From positions 1 to 64,000 of the forward strand of contig NZ_JAJLMN010000001.1 of the NCBI RefSeq assembly GCF_021730615.1: a stretch of DNA of 64,000 nt, written 5' to 3'. The stretch is from Lichenibacterium dinghuense (GTDB lineage Bacteria; Pseudomonadota; Alphaproteobacteria; Rhizobiales; Beijerinckiaceae). The notes under the pieces were generated by a model. The model searched no databases, was not told where the DNA came from, and saw only the letters and a program-made list of their open reading frames with translations. This document shows, one piece after another, positions 26,127-35,460 of the stretch (positions within the stretch are counted from its first letter, which is position 1; the number at the start of each line of letters is the position of its first letter). The position numbers were made by a program, and so were the translations under genes.

Positions 26127-28427
26127 GTGCCGAACGCGTTCCGGGGTGGCGGTTCGGCCGGGGTGGCGCAGGGCGCCTGGCCGCGCCGGGCCGCCGCCCT
26201 GTCGGCGCGGCTCGGCGGCCTGTCGCTGGCCCGGTCCTGGGCGGAGGAGTGGGACGAGCGCCGCCCCTTCCTGTGGCTTCCCGTCGCGGCCGGCGCCGGC
26301 GTCTTCCTGTATCTCGCCGCCGAGCGCGAGCCCGTGCTGTGGCTGCCGCTCGCGGCCCTGGCGCTGTGCGTGGGCGCCTGCGTGGCCCTGCGCGGCCGGC
26401 CGGGGCCGCTCGGCGCGGCCCTGCTGGCGCTGGCGCTGGTCGGCGGCTTCGTGTCGGCCGAGCTTCGGGCCCGCGCGGTCGCAACGCCCATGCTGGACCG
26501 CGTCCGCATCCTCAAGCTCACCGGCACGATCGAGGAGGTGGACCTCCGCCCGGCCGGGGCGCGCGTCCTGCTCGCCGTGACGGGCGCCGACGGCATCGAC
26601 GCCGCCCGCGTGCCGCGCCGGGTGCGCCTGACGACGAAGCGCCTCGGCGACCTCGCGGCCGGCTCCGCCGTCGCCGTCACGGCGCGGCTGCTGCCGCCGG
26701 CCCGCGCCGCGGCCCCCGACGAGTACGACTTCGCCCGCGACGCCTTCTTCTCCGGGATCGGCGCGGTCGGCACGGCGCTGGGACGGATAGCGCCGACCGC
26801 GGCCGGGGACGACTCCGGCTGGGCCGCGCGGCTCCACCGCGCGGTGGACCGCGCCCGCAACGCGCTGGCCATCAGGGTCAGCGCGGTGGTGGGCGACGGC
26901 GACACCGGCGCGATCGCGGCCGCCATGGTGACGGGCAAGCGCGACCTCCTGTCCGCGGAAGGGCGCGAGGTGATCCGCGAGGCCGGCATCTTCCACATCA
27001 TCACGATCGCGGGCGTGCAGATGACGCTGGTGGCGGGGCTGCTCTTCGGCGCCGTCCGCCGCCTGCTGGCGCTGAGCCCCGAGCTGGCGCTGCGCCGTCC
27101 CATCAAGGCCTGGGCGGCCGGGGTCGCGCTTCTGGGCGCCGTCGCCTACGACATCGGCACGGGCTCGCGCGTCGGCACGCAGCGGGCGCTGTTCATGACG
27201 GCGATCATGCTCGCCGCCGCCATCGCCGGGCGCCGGGCGCTGACCATGCGCAACCTCGGCTTCGCGGCGCTCCTCGTCGTCGCCATCGAGCCCGAGCAGG
27301 TCGCGGGCGCGAGCTTCCAATTGTCCTTCGCGGCCGTGTCGGCGCTCATCGCCGTGCAGGAGGCGCGCACCCGCCGCGCGCCGGACGACCTCTTCGCCGA
27401 GCCGAAGCCCCGCGCCCCGCGGGCGCCGCCCTGGCGCGGGCGCGCCGGCCGCGCCGCGGCCTCGGTGCTGCACCTCCTGACCGCGACGGTCTTCGCCACG
27501 CTGGCGACGGCCTCCTTCATGGCGGCGGAGTTCCACGAGCTGAGCCCCTACGTCTTCGTCGGCAACCCGCTGACGCTGGCGATGATCGAGTTCTTCGCCG
27601 TGCCGGGCGCGCTGCTCGGCACCCTGCTCTACCCGCTCGGGCTCGACGCGCCGGTGTGGCACTGGGTCGGCTGGGGCATCCGAGCCGTGCTGTGGGTCGC
27701 GCGCATCCTCGGCGCGGCCCCGATGTCGACGCTGCACCTGCCCGCCTTCGTGCCCTGGGCCCTGCCCTGCCTCGCGCTGGCGCTGCTGTCGGTCGTGATC
27801 TGGCGGACGGCGCTCCTGCGCCTCACCGCCGTGCCGCTCCTCGCCCTCGGGCTGACCGGCGCCGCCTGCGGGCCGAGCGCCGACCTGATCGTGGCGCCGA
27901 CCGGCGACGCCCTGGCGGTCCGGGGGCCCGACGGCACGCTCGGCACGCTCGGGCGCGCCTCCGGCTTCACGGCCGCGCAGTGGCTGCGCGCGGACGGAGA
28001 CGCCCGCGACGCCGAGGCGCTCGGCAAGGCGGCGCTGGTCGCACCCGGGGCGCGCTGCGACCGGCTCGGCTGCACGGCGCCGCTGCCCGGCGGCGGCGCG
28101 GTGGCGCTGGTCGCGGACGCGGGGGGCTTCGCGGAGGACTGCCGGCGCGCCGCGATCGTGGTCAGCCCGCTCGTCGCGCCCCTCCCCTGCGCGGCCGGGA
28201 TCGTGATCGACCGCCTCAGCCTGGAATCGAGCGGCGCCGTCGCGCTGCGGCGGACCGCGGACGGCTGGGCGCGGCGGGACGCGCGCTCGCCCGGCGAGGA
28301 CCGGCCCTGGTCGCCGGCGCCGCCCCTGCGTCGGCGCTCCGAACCCCGGATCCGCCCCGGCGCCGAGCCCGCGAACGACGCCGGAACCCCGCCCGACGGT
28401 GAAGCCGAGGCGGTCCGCATCCCGTGA
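26127..28427 (+). CDS. comEC: ComEC/Rec2-family membrane protein
   Basis: ComEC forms the inner-membrane channel for DNA uptake in competent bacteria. The 766-residue product has an N-terminal DUF4131-like part, about ten membrane segments and the competence-domain core AGIFHIITIAGVQMTLVAGLL with MRNLGFAALLVVAIEPEQVAGASFQLSF. The C-terminal 180 residues, where many ComEC proteins carry a metallo-beta-lactamase nuclease, have no H-x-H-x-D-H motif, only a diverged domain with paired cysteines. The start is a GTG at 26127. It is divergent from gltX. The following frame begins inside its stop codon. Confidence 0.85.
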   Translation: MPNAFRGGGSAGVAQGAWPRRAAALSARLGGLSLARSWAEEWDERRPFLWLPVAAGAGVFLYLAAEREPVLWLPLAALALCVGACVALRGRPGPLGAALLALALVGGFVSAELRARAVATPMLDRVRILKLTGTIEEVDLRPAGARVLLAVTGADGIDAARVPRRVRLTTKRLGDLAAGSAVAVTARLLPPARAAAPDEYDFARDAFFSGIGAVGTALGRIAPTAAGDDSGWAARLHRAVDRARNALAIRVSAVVGDGDTGAIAAAMVTGKRDLLSAEGREVIREAGIFHIITIAGVQMTLVAGLLFGAVRRLLALSPELALRRPIKAWAAGVALLGAVAYDIGTGSRVGTQRALFMTAIMLAAAIAGRRALTMRNLGFAALLVVAIEPEQVAGASFQLSFAAVSALIAVQEARTRRAPDDLFAEPKPRAPRAPPWRGRAGRAAASVLHLLTATVFATLATASFMAAEFHELSPYVFVGNPLTLAMIEFFAVPGALLGTLLYPLGLDAPVWHWVGWGIRAVLWVARILGAAPMSTLHLPAFVPWALPCLALALLSVVIWRTALLRLTAVPLLALGLTGAACGPSADLIVAPTGDALAVRGPDGTLGTLGRASGFTAAQWLRADGDARDAEALGKAALVAPGARCDRLGCTAPLPGGGAVALVADAGGFAEDCRRAAIVVSPLVAPLPCAAGIVIDRLSLESSGAVALRRTADGWARRDARSPGEDRPWSPAPPLRRRSEPRIRPGAEPANDAGTPPDGEAEAVRIP

Positions 28428-28504
28428 CGACCTTTCGGACCGGCGGGCGAGACGCTACATTGGGGGCGATGCCCCGTGCTCGATCGCCGGTGGGAGAGGG
28501 TCCG

Positions 28505-28888
28505 ATGGCTGTCCGGAAACGTTATCAGGTGATGTCGCTGACCGAGTCGGCGGCGGCGCGCGTCCAGGAGATCATGGGCAACGCCGCGACCAAGCCCTTC
28601 GGCCTGCGGGTGGGCGTGAAGAACGGCGGCTGCGCTGGCATGTCCTACACGATGGAGATGGCGGACGCGCCCGCGCCGGCCGACGAAGTCGTCGAGGACA
28701 AGGGCGTGCGCATCCTCATCGACCCCAAGGCCGTGCTGTTCCTGCTCGGCACCGAGATGGACTTCGAGACCACGAAGCTGTCGTCCGGCTTCACCTTCCG
28801 CAACCCGAACCAGACCTCGGCCTGCGGCTGCGGCGAGAGCGTCGCCATCACGCCGGCGAGCCCGGAAGCGCTCGCCGGGGCCGCCTGA
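28505..28888 (+). CDS. A-type iron-sulfur cluster carrier (HesB/IscA family)
   Basis: The product of 127 residues carries the three ligand cysteines C43, C107 and C109 in GGCAGMSYTM and SACGCGES. The family assembles or carries Fe-S clusters for delivery to target proteins. In Rhizobiales the similar protein closing the suf operon is SufA, but no other suf or isc gene is here, so the symbol is left open (IscA, SufA or ErpA). The ATG at 28505 is preceded by GGGAGAGGG. The longer open frame from 28424 would add a non-conserved 27 residues. Confidence 0.88.
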   Translation: MAVRKRYQVMSLTESAAARVQEIMGNAATKPFGLRVGVKNGGCAGMSYTMEMADAPAPADEVVEDKGVRILIDPKAVLFLLGTEMDFETTKLSSGFTFRNPNQTSACGCGESVAITPASPEALAGAA

Positions 28889-28956
28889 GGCCCGCTCCGC
28901 GGGGCGTCGACGGGCTCCGAAGCACGCGTTAGTCTCGGCCGCGACGGGAGGCCGAG

Positions 28957-30564
28957 ATGACGACGCTGACGACCGCGGTCGATCCCCGGTCCCCCGAGGC
29001 CCGGGCCAACGCCGACCACATGGCCGCGCTCGTGGCCGACCTCCGCGCCACGATGGAGCGCGCTCGCGAGGGGGGGGGCGAAGCGGCCCGCGCGCGCCAC
29101 GCGGCGCGGGGCAAGATGCTGCCGCGCGACCGCGTCGAGGCCCTGCTCGACCCCGGCTCGCCCTTCCTGGAGATCGGGCCGCTCGCCGCCCACGGCCTCT
29201 ACGGCGGCGAGGTGCCAGCCGCGGGGCTCATCGCCGGCGTCGGCCGCGTGATGGGCCGCGAGTGCATGGTGGCGGCCAACGACGCCACCGTGAAGGGCGG
29301 CACCTACTTCCCGCTCACGGTGAAGAAGCACCTCCGCGCCCAGGAAATCGCGGCCGAGAACCGGCTGCCCTGCCTCTACCTCGTCGATTCCGGCGGCGCG
29401 AACCTGCCCAACCAGGACGAGGTGTTCCCGGACCGCGACCATTTCGGCCGCATCTTCTTCAACCAGGCCCGCATGTCCGCCGCCGGCATCCCGCAGGTCG
29501 CCGTCGTCATGGGGTCGTGCACGGCGGGGGGCGCCTACGTGCCCGCCATGGCGGACGAATCGGTGATCGTGCGCGGACAGGGCACGATCTTCCTCGGCGG
29601 CCCGCCGCTGGTGAAGGCCGCCACGGGCGAGGTCGTGTCGGCCGAGGAGCTCGGCGGCGGCGACCTCCACGCCCGCACGTCGGGCGTCGTCGACCATCTC
29701 GCCGAGTCCGACGCCCACGCGCTGGGGATCGCCCGCCGCATCGTCGGCACCTTCAACCGGCCGAAGCGCGTGGCGCTCGACATCGCGCCGCCGCGCGCGC
29801 CGCTGCTCGATCCCGCGACGATCGGCGCCGCCGTGCCGCGCGACGCCCGCGAGCCCTACGACGCGCGCGAGATCATCGCCCGCCTTATCGACGCCTCCGA
29901 GTTCGACGAGTTCAAGCGCGCCTACGGCACGACGCTGGTGACCGGCTTCGCGCGCATCTGGGGCTACCCGGTCGGCATCGTGGCCAACAACGGCATCCTG
30001 TTCGGCGAGTCGGCGCGCAAGGGCGCCCACTTCGTCGAGCTCTGCGCCCAGCGCGGCACGCCGCTCGTGTTTCTGCAGAACATCACCGGCTTCATGGTGG
30101 GCCGGAAATACGAGGCCGGCGGCATCGCGCGCGACGGCGCCAAGATGGTCACGGCCGTCGCCACCGCGGCGGTGCCGAAGTTCACCGTCGTGGTCGGCGG
30201 CTCCTTCGGGGCCGGCAATTACGGCATGTGCGGCCGTGCCTATTCGCCGCGCTTCCTGTGGATGTGGCCCAACGCCCGCATCTCCGTGATGGGCGGCACG
30301 CAGGCCGCGAGCGTGCTGGCGCAGGTCCGCCGCGACGGCATCGAGGCGCGCGGCGGCACCTGGTCCGCGGAGGACGAGGCCGCGTTCAAAGCCCCGATCG
30401 AGGGCCAGTACGAGGCGCAGGGCCACCCCTACTACGCCTCCGCGCGCCTGTGGGACGACGGCATCATCGCGCCCGAGGACACCCGCACGGTCCTGGCGCT
30501 GGCGATCTCCGCCTCGCTCAACGCGCCCCCGGAGCCGACGCGCTTCGGCCTGTTCCGGATGTGA
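28957..30564 (+). CDS. mccB: Methylcrotonyl-CoA carboxylase, carboxyltransferase (beta) subunit
   Basis: With the biotin subunit that follows, it carboxylates 3-methylcrotonyl-CoA in leucine degradation. The 535-residue protein has the MCC beta hallmarks [53 protein letters not shown] and [20 protein letters not shown]. These favour MCC over propionyl-CoA carboxylase. It is five bases upstream of mccA. Other leucine-pathway genes (isovaleryl-CoA dehydrogenase, HMG-CoA lyase) are not in the window. Confidence 0.9.
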   Translation: MTTLTTAVDPRSPEARANADHMAALVADLRATMERAREGGGEAARARHAARGKMLPRDRVEALLDPGSPFLEIGPLAAHGLYGGEVPAAGLIAGVGRVMGRECMVAANDATVKGGTYFPLTVKKHLRAQEIAAENRLPCLYLVDSGGANLPNQDEVFPDRDHFGRIFFNQARMSAAGIPQVAVVMGSCTAGGAYVPAMADESVIVRGQGTIFLGGPPLVKAATGEVVSAEELGGGDLHARTSGVVDHLAESDAHALGIARRIVGTFNRPKRVALDIAPPRAPLLDPATIGAAVPRDAREPYDAREIIARLIDASEFDEFKRAYGTTLVTGFARIWGYPVGIVANNGILFGESARKGAHFVELCAQRGTPLVFLQNITGFMVGRKYEAGGIARDGAKMVTAVATAAVPKFTVVVGGSFGAGNYGMCGRAYSPRFLWMWPNARISVMGGTQAASVLAQVRRDGIEARGGTWSAEDEAAFKAPIEGQYEAQGHPYYASARLWDDGIIAPEDTRTVLALAISASLNAPPEPTRFGLFRM

Positions 30565-30569
30565 CGGCG

Positions 30570-32555
30570 ATGCGGACGCTGCTCATCGCCAACCGCGGCG
30601 AGATCGCGGTCCGGATCGTCCGCACCGCGCGGCGCATGGGGATCCGCACCGTCGCGGTCTTCTCCGAGGCGGACCGCGGCGCGCTCCATGTCGAGCTCGC
30701 CGACGAGGCTCGGCCGATCGGCCCGGCTCCGGCGCGGGACAGCTACCTGAACGTTCCCGCGATCCTGGAGGCGGCGCGCCGGTCCGGCGCCGACGCGGTC
30801 CACCCCGGCTACGGCTTCCTCAGCGAGAACGCGGATTTCGCGGAGGCCTGCGCGGGCGCCGGCCTCGCCTTCGTCGGGCCGCCCGCCGCCGCCATCCGCG
30901 CCATGGGGTCCAAGGCCGCCGCCAAGGCGCTCATGGCCGCGGCCGGCGTGCCCGTCGTGCCCGGCTACCACGGCGGGGAACAGTCGCCGGCCGCGCTGGC
31001 GCGGGAAGCGGATCGGCTCGGCTATCCGGTGCTGATCAAGGCCTCGGCGGGCGGCGGCGGCAAGGGCATGCGGATCGTCGAGGGCGCGCCCGCCTTCGCC
31101 GAGGCGCTGGAGGCGGCGCGCGGCGAGGCGCGGGCCTCGTTCGGCGACGACCGCGTGCTGGTCGAGCGCTACCTCGCCCGTCCGCGCCACATCGAGGTCC
31201 AGGTCTTCGCCGACCGGCACGGGGAGGTCGTGCACCTCTTCGAGCGCGACTGCTCGGTCCAGCGCCGCCATCAGAAGGTCGTCGAGGAGGCGCCGGCCCC
31301 GGGCCTGAGCGCGGAGCGCCGCGCCGCCATGGGCCGCGCCGCCTGCGCGGCCGCGCGCGCCGTGGGCTACGAGGGCGCCGGCACGGTGGAGTTCATCGCG
31401 GAGGGCGAGGACTTCTTCTTCATGGAGATGAACACCCGCCTCCAGGTGGAGCACCCCGTCACCGAGATGGTGACCGGCCTCGACCTCGTGGAATGGCAGA
31501 TCCGCGTCGCCCGCGGCGAGCCCCTGCCCCGGCGGCAGGACGAGCTGGCGATCCACGGCCACGCCGTGGAGGTGCGGCTCTGCGCCGAGGACCCGTCCCG
31601 CGACGACCGGCCCGCCACAGGCCGGCTCCGCCGCCTGCGCTGGCCGGAGACCGGTGCGCAGCTCAGGATCGACGCCGGGGTGCGCGACGGCGACGCCGTG
31701 ACGGTCCACTACGACCCGATGCTGGCCAAGGTGATCGCCTGGGGCGAGACGCGCGCCGAGGCCCTGGCGCGGCTCGCGGCGGGGCTGCGGGCGACCGAGA
31801 TCGCCGGCGTCGCCACCAACCTGCCGCTGCTGCGCCGCATCGTCGGGGACGCGGAGTTCGGCGCGGGCGGGGTCGACACGGGCTTCCTGGGCCGCCGGCC
31901 GGAGTTGCGCGCATACGCCGCCGAGGCGCCGCGCGACGCCCTCCTGGCCGCGGCCGCGGCGGTGCTGCGGGGGCGGGCCGACGCGGCGCGCGAGGCCGCG
32001 GCCGGGTCGGAGGACCCCTGGTCGCCCTGGTCGGCGGGCGACGCGTGGCGGCTCGGCGGCGGCGGCACGCAGGCCGTCCCGCTGCGCTGCGGCGACGCGC
32101 TGCACGGGCTGCGGGCCGCGGCGCTCGGCGGCGGCGCGTTCCGGCTGGAGCTCCCCGACGGCCCGGCCCGGATCGAACCGGCCGAGGGCGACGCGCTGTG
32201 GATCGACGGCGCGCGGCGGAGCATGCCGGTGGTCCGCGACGGGGACGCGCTCTGGGCGATCGTCGACGGCACGGCCTGGCGTTTCGACATCGTCGACCCG
32301 CTGGCGCCTCCGGCCCTGGCGGGCGGCGCGGGCGGGAACCTCTCGGCCCCCATGCCGGGGCGCATCGTGTCGGTCGCCTGCGCCGCGGGCGACAGCGTGA
32401 GCCGCGGCCAGGTGCTCGCGGTGCTCGAAGCCATGAAGGTTCAGATGCGGCTCAGCGCGCCGCGCGACGGCGTGGTGGCGGCGGTGCGCGTGTCGGCCGG
32501 CGACCTCGTCGACGAGGGCGACGACCTCGTCGACCTCGCGGGCGCGGCCCCCTAA
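30570..32555 (+). CDS. mccA: Methylcrotonyl-CoA carboxylase, biotin (alpha) subunit
   Basis: The 661-residue protein combines biotin carboxylase (NRGEIAVRIVRTARRMGI, the ATP-grasp loop KASAGGGGKGMRIV and EMNTRLQVEHPVTEMVTG) with a C-terminal biotin carrier domain. The biotinylated lysine is K623 in VLEAMKVQMRL. The usual AMKM is AMKV here, a tolerated variant. A GTG three codons earlier (30561), overlapping the mccB stop, is an alternative start. The TAA stop is created by the IS630 element: the TA is the target duplication and the final A is the first base of the element. The flank beyond the element suggests the original stop was TAG. Confidence 0.9.
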   Translation: MRTLLIANRGEIAVRIVRTARRMGIRTVAVFSEADRGALHVELADEARPIGPAPARDSYLNVPAILEAARRSGADAVHPGYGFLSENADFAEACAGAGLAFVGPPAAAIRAMGSKAAAKALMAAAGVPVVPGYHGGEQSPAALAREADRLGYPVLIKASAGGGGKGMRIVEGAPAFAEALEAARGEARASFGDDRVLVERYLARPRHIEVQVFADRHGEVVHLFERDCSVQRRHQKVVEEAPAPGLSAERRAAMGRAACAAARAVGYEGAGTVEFIAEGEDFFFMEMNTRLQVEHPVTEMVTGLDLVEWQIRVARGEPLPRRQDELAIHGHAVEVRLCAEDPSRDDRPATGRLRRLRWPETGAQLRIDAGVRDGDAVTVHYDPMLAKVIAWGETRAEALARLAAGLRATEIAGVATNLPLLRRIVGDAEFGAGGVDTGFLGRRPELRAYAAEAPRDALLAAAAAVLRGRADAAREAAAGSEDPWSPWSAGDAWRLGGGGTQAVPLRCGDALHGLRAAALGGGAFRLELPDGPARIEPAEGDALWIDGARRSMPVVRDGDALWAIVDGTAWRFDIVDPLAPPALAGGAGGNLSAPMPGRIVSVACAAGDSVSRGQVLAVLEAMKVQMRLSAPRDGVVAAVRVSAGDLVDEGDDLVDLAGAAP

Positions 32556-32584
32556 GCAGGATTCCGCTGACTGTCACACGGATG
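32555..32584 (+). repeat. Left terminal inverted repeat of the IS630-type element
   Basis: It begins AGCAG and ends TGTCACACGGATG. The outer five and inner thirteen bases match the right end exactly; overall 21 of 30 positions agree. Confidence 0.85.
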
Positions 32585-32609
32585 GTATGTCGAGCGCTCA
32601 AGTGCTCGG

Positions 32610-33679
32610 GTGAGTATCATGGCTGGTCGGTCCCGTTTGGCAGCGACGCCGGCGCAGCGCGCCGACCTCGAGACGTTGGCGCGATCTGACGTTCGGGGCG
32701 AGGCCGATCGTGCGCGGGCGATGCTGCTCACCTTGTCGGGTTGGACGAGCGTCGAGGTGGCAGAAGCGTTCGGGGTGACGGCCGATGCGGTCCGCCACTG
32801 GCGGCAGTGGTTTTGCGAAGGCGGGGTCGAGGCCCTGCGCTCGACGCTGGCCTCGGGTCGCCCGGCGGCCAAGGGCGAACAGGCGCTCGCGGTGGCGGCG
32901 GCCCTTTTGCGCGAGCCCGTGGAGAACCGGCCCAATTGGACGCTGCCGCGCCTGCAGGCCGAGATCGAGCGGCGGACGGGCCTGAGTATTTCCAAGTCTC
33001 GGCTGAGCATCCTGCTCCGGGAAAAGGGGGGTTCTGCTGGCGCCGCCCCCGGCACACGCTGAAGGGTCGGCAGGATGCGCAGGAGGTGGAGCGCGTGGGC
33101 CTGCGCCTCAGGATCCGCCGGGCGCAGGCCGAGGCGGGCGACGTGGTGCTGTTGTACGGCGACGAGAGCGAAGCCCTGACCCATCCCTATCTGGCCCATG
33201 CCTGGGCGCCACGGGGCGCGGACCTGCGCGTCGCCGCCCCAGGCCAGGCCCGCAAGGTCGCCATCATGGGCGTGCTCGACGCCGCAACCCGCGACCTCAT
33301 CGTCCACACGTCGACAACAAAGCGCAGCACCGACTTCATCGCCCTGCTGACCGTGTTGGACGGCCGTGACGGCCCGCAACCGGGACGCCCCGCCAAGCCC
33401 GTCGTGCTGGTGCTCGACAACGGCCCCATCCACACCAGCAAGGCCACCACCGCCGCCATCGCGGCGCGGCCCTGGCTCACCGTGGAGTGGCTGCCGCGCT
33501 ACGCGCCCGAGTTGAACGACATCGAGTTGAAATGGCGTGATCTCAAGCGCCATCACCTCGCTCATCGCACCTTCGCGGATGCCGCTCACCTCGATGCCGC
33601 CATCCACCAAGCCGTAAACAGCCTCAATGCCGAGCGACGGATCAGTCATCCGTGTGACAAATTACGAATCGCTGCTTAG
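32610..33679 (+). CDS. IS630-family transposase, made by a -1 frameshift
   Basis: The first frame (32610..33062) encodes a helix-turn-helix DNA-binding part with TSVEVAEAFGVTADAVRHWRQW and a second binding helix region. The second frame (stop at 33679) encodes the RNase H-like catalytic part, with aspartates in LLYGDES and LVLDNGPIHTS and the glutamate in LNDIELKWRDLK. The frames join at A-AAG-GGG (33023..33029), a classic X-XXY-YYZ slippery heptamer, followed by more G. Slippage by -1 gives a fusion of about 356 residues, the normal length. The frameshift is therefore judged programmed, not a mutation. The stop TAG overlaps the target duplication. Confidence 0.85.
33647..33676 (-). repeat. 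Right terminal inverted repeat of the IS630-type element
   Basis: The reverse complement begins AGCAGCGATTCG and ends TGTCACACGGATG, mirroring the left end. The last codons of the transposase lie inside it. Confidence 0.85.
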
Positions 33680-33704
33680 GGCGCCGGCGGCCGCGCCCCG
33701 CGCC

Positions 33705-34481
33705 TCACCCCTCGCGGTGCCCGAGCAGGCGCCGGAGGATGGCCCCCTCGATCGCGGCGGCGCCGGCCGAGCCGCGCCGGTCCCCGGGCGCGAGGTCGAC
33801 GGCGACGTCCATCGACAGGACGCCGTCCTCGATCACCACGATGCGGTCGGCGAGCGCCACCGCCTCGGCCACGTCGTGGGTGACCAGCAGGGCCGTGAAG
33901 CCGTCCTGCTGCCGGGTGGCGCGCAGGAAGTCCTGCATCTCGATGCGGGTCAGGGCGTCGAGCGCGCCGAGCGGCTCGTCGAGCATCAGCATGCGCGGCC
34001 GGCTGACGAGCGCGCGCGCCAGGGCGACGCGGCTCTTCTGGCTGCCGGACAGGCCCGCCGGCCACTCGGCCGCGCGCGCGCCGAGGCCCACGCGCTCCAG
34101 CGTCGCGCGGGCGCGCTCCGGCCCGTCCGGCCCCGGCGACGGGCCGAGCCCCACGGCGACGTTGTCGAGCACGCTGGCCCAGGGCAGCAGCCGCGGCTCC
34201 TGGAACATGATGCGGGCGTCGGCCGCCGTGCCGCCGCCGAGGGTGACCCGCCCGGCGTCGGGCGCGTCGGGCGCGCCGAGCAGGCGCAGCAGCGTGCTCT
34301 TGCCGGAGCCGCTGCGCCCCACCACGGCCAGGAACTGCCCCGCCGGCACGTGGAGGTCGAGGCCGCTCAGCACGGGGGCGCCGCCGAAGCCGCGCGTGAG
34401 ACCGCGCGCCGTCACGGCCATGCCGCGCGCCGGGACCGCGCCGGGCGCCCCGGCCGCGGCCCGCTCGATCACGGCGCTCAC
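33705..34481 (-). CDS. ssuB: Aliphatic sulfonate ABC transporter ATP-binding protein
   Basis: This ATPase powers sulfonate import. Walker A is GRSGSGKST, the signature reads LSGSQKSRVALARAL (LSGSQ instead of the common LSGGQ) and Walker B is MLMLDEPLGALD. The Q-loop MFQEPRLLPW is typical of nitrate/sulfonate/taurine ATPases. The 258-residue frame begins at a GTG (34481) overlapping the ssuC stop by four bases; an in-frame ATG at MAVTARGLTRG is the alternative. It ends 26 bases from the IS630 transposase stop, convergent with it. Confidence 0.85.
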   Translation of the reverse strand: MSAVIERAAAGAPGAVPARGMAVTARGLTRGFGGAPVLSGLDLHVPAGQFLAVVGRSGSGKSTLLRLLGAPDAPDAGRVTLGGGTAADARIMFQEPRLLPWASVLDNVAVGLGPSPGPDGPERARATLERVGLGARAAEWPAGLSGSQKSRVALARALVSRPRMLMLDEPLGALDALTRIEMQDFLRATRQQDGFTALLVTHDVAEAVALADRIVVIEDGVLSMDVAVDLAPGDRRGSAGAAAIEGAILRRLLGHREG

Positions 34482-35323
34482 GCCCGGAACGCCGGGTGCC
34501 AGGCGAGGCAGCGGCGCTCCAGCGCCCGCGTCACCGTGTCGGCGAGCTTGCCGAGCGCCGCATAGATCAGGATCGCGAGGACGATCACGTCCGTCTGCAG
34601 GAAGTCGCGGGCCTGCATGGCCATGTAGCCGATGCCGGACTGCGCCGCGATCGTCTCGGCCACGATCAGCGTCAGCCACATGATGCCGAGCGCGAAGCGC
34701 AGGCCCACGAAGACGGACGGCAGCGCGCCGGGCAGCACCACGCGGCGGAACAGCGCCGCGCGGCCCATGCCGTAGCAGCGGCCCATCTCGACGAGCTGCG
34801 GGTCCACCGTGCGGATGCCGTGCAGCGTGTTGACGTAGACGGGGAAGAACACGCCGAGCGCGACCAGGAACAGCTTGGCCTCCTCGCCGATGCCGAACCA
34901 CAGGATCACCAGCGGGATCAGGGCGAGGTGCGGCACGTTGCGCGCCATCTGCAGCGTCGTGTCGGTCAGCCGGTCGCTGAGCGCCGACAGGCCGTTGGCG
35001 AGGCCGAGCGCGAAGCCGATGCCGCCGCCCACGACGAGGCCCGCCATCGCGCGCAGGAAGCTCACGCCCATGTGGTGGGGCAGCTCGCCCGACAGCGTCA
35101 GCGTCCATCCCGCCTCGACCACGGCGGCGGGCGAGGGCAGCACGGCGTCCGACATCCAGCCCGCGCTGCTCGCGGCCTGCCACAGTGCCACGAGCGCGAC
35201 CGGGACCAGCCACCCCGCCTGGCGCGATCCGCCGATCCGACGGAAGGCTCCGCCCGCCAGCGACCACGCCGGTGCCCGGCCCGGCCCGGCCCGCCGACCC
35301 GCTTCCGTCAAGCTGCCCTGCAT
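34478..35323 (-). CDS. ssuC: Aliphatic sulfonate ABC transporter permease
   Basis: The 281-residue protein has about six membrane segments and the binding-protein-dependent permease loop, EMGRCYGMGRAALFRRVVLPGALPSV in part. PHLALIPLVILWFGIGEEAKLFLVALG is typical of the SsuC/TauC/NrtB group. The ATG at 35323 is preferred over 35359, which only adds an arginine-rich stretch. It forms an operon with ssuB downstream and is divergent from ssuA. Confidence 0.87.
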   Translation of the reverse strand: MQGSLTEAGRRAGPGRAPAWSLAGGAFRRIGGSRQAGWLVPVALVALWQAASSAGWMSDAVLPSPAAVVEAGWTLTLSGELPHHMGVSFLRAMAGLVVGGGIGFALGLANGLSALSDRLTDTTLQMARNVPHLALIPLVILWFGIGEEAKLFLVALGVFFPVYVNTLHGIRTVDPQLVEMGRCYGMGRAALFRRVVLPGALPSVFVGLRFALGIMWLTLIVAETIAAQSGIGYMAMQARDFLQTDVIVLAILIYAALGKLADTVTRALERRCLAWHPAFRA

Positions 35324-35370
35324 TCCCGGTCTCCCGCCCGGCGCGGCGCGCCGAACCAATCAGTCACAAC

Positions 35371-35437
35371 GAAGTTGACTAATTCTGTAGACGAAATCAA
35401 GTTCGTTGTCGGACGAACAGCCGCGGCTCCGCCGCGG
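35371..35437. promoter_or_regulatory. Regulatory region between ssuC and ssuA
   Basis: This divergent gap is markedly AT-richer than its surroundings. It holds a perfect inverted repeat, GTTCGT at 35401..35406 and ACGAAC at 35413..35418, a possible regulator site. It also holds a TTGACT (-35-like) at 35375..35380 without a convincing -10. A hairpin CCGCGGC/GCCGCGG (35421..35437) lies just before the ssuA ribosome binding region. Confidence 0.4.
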
Positions 35438-35460
35438 TTCCACGCGAGTGCCACCTCCCC

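Larger units (their letters stand above)
32555..33676 (+). mobile_element. IS630-family insertion sequence (complete)
   Basis: A 1122-base element bounded by 30-base imperfect inverted repeats and a TA target duplication (32553..32554 and 33677..33678). TA target choice, one transposase with a mid-gene frameshift and this size all fit the IS630/Tc1 group. The transposase reading frame runs to the very right end. The element looks intact and possibly active. It sits between mccA and ssuB without breaking either protein. Confidence 0.9.

Noticed and set aside
29262-30569. A long frame fused in front of mccA
   Set aside because: It lies out of frame over mccB, which has a perfect carboxyltransferase sequence. 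The real mccA starts at 30570.
32610-33679. Treating the IS630-type transposase as a broken pseudogene
   Set aside because: Both halves are complete and join at an A-AAG-GGG slippery site, so a programmed frameshift is the better reading.
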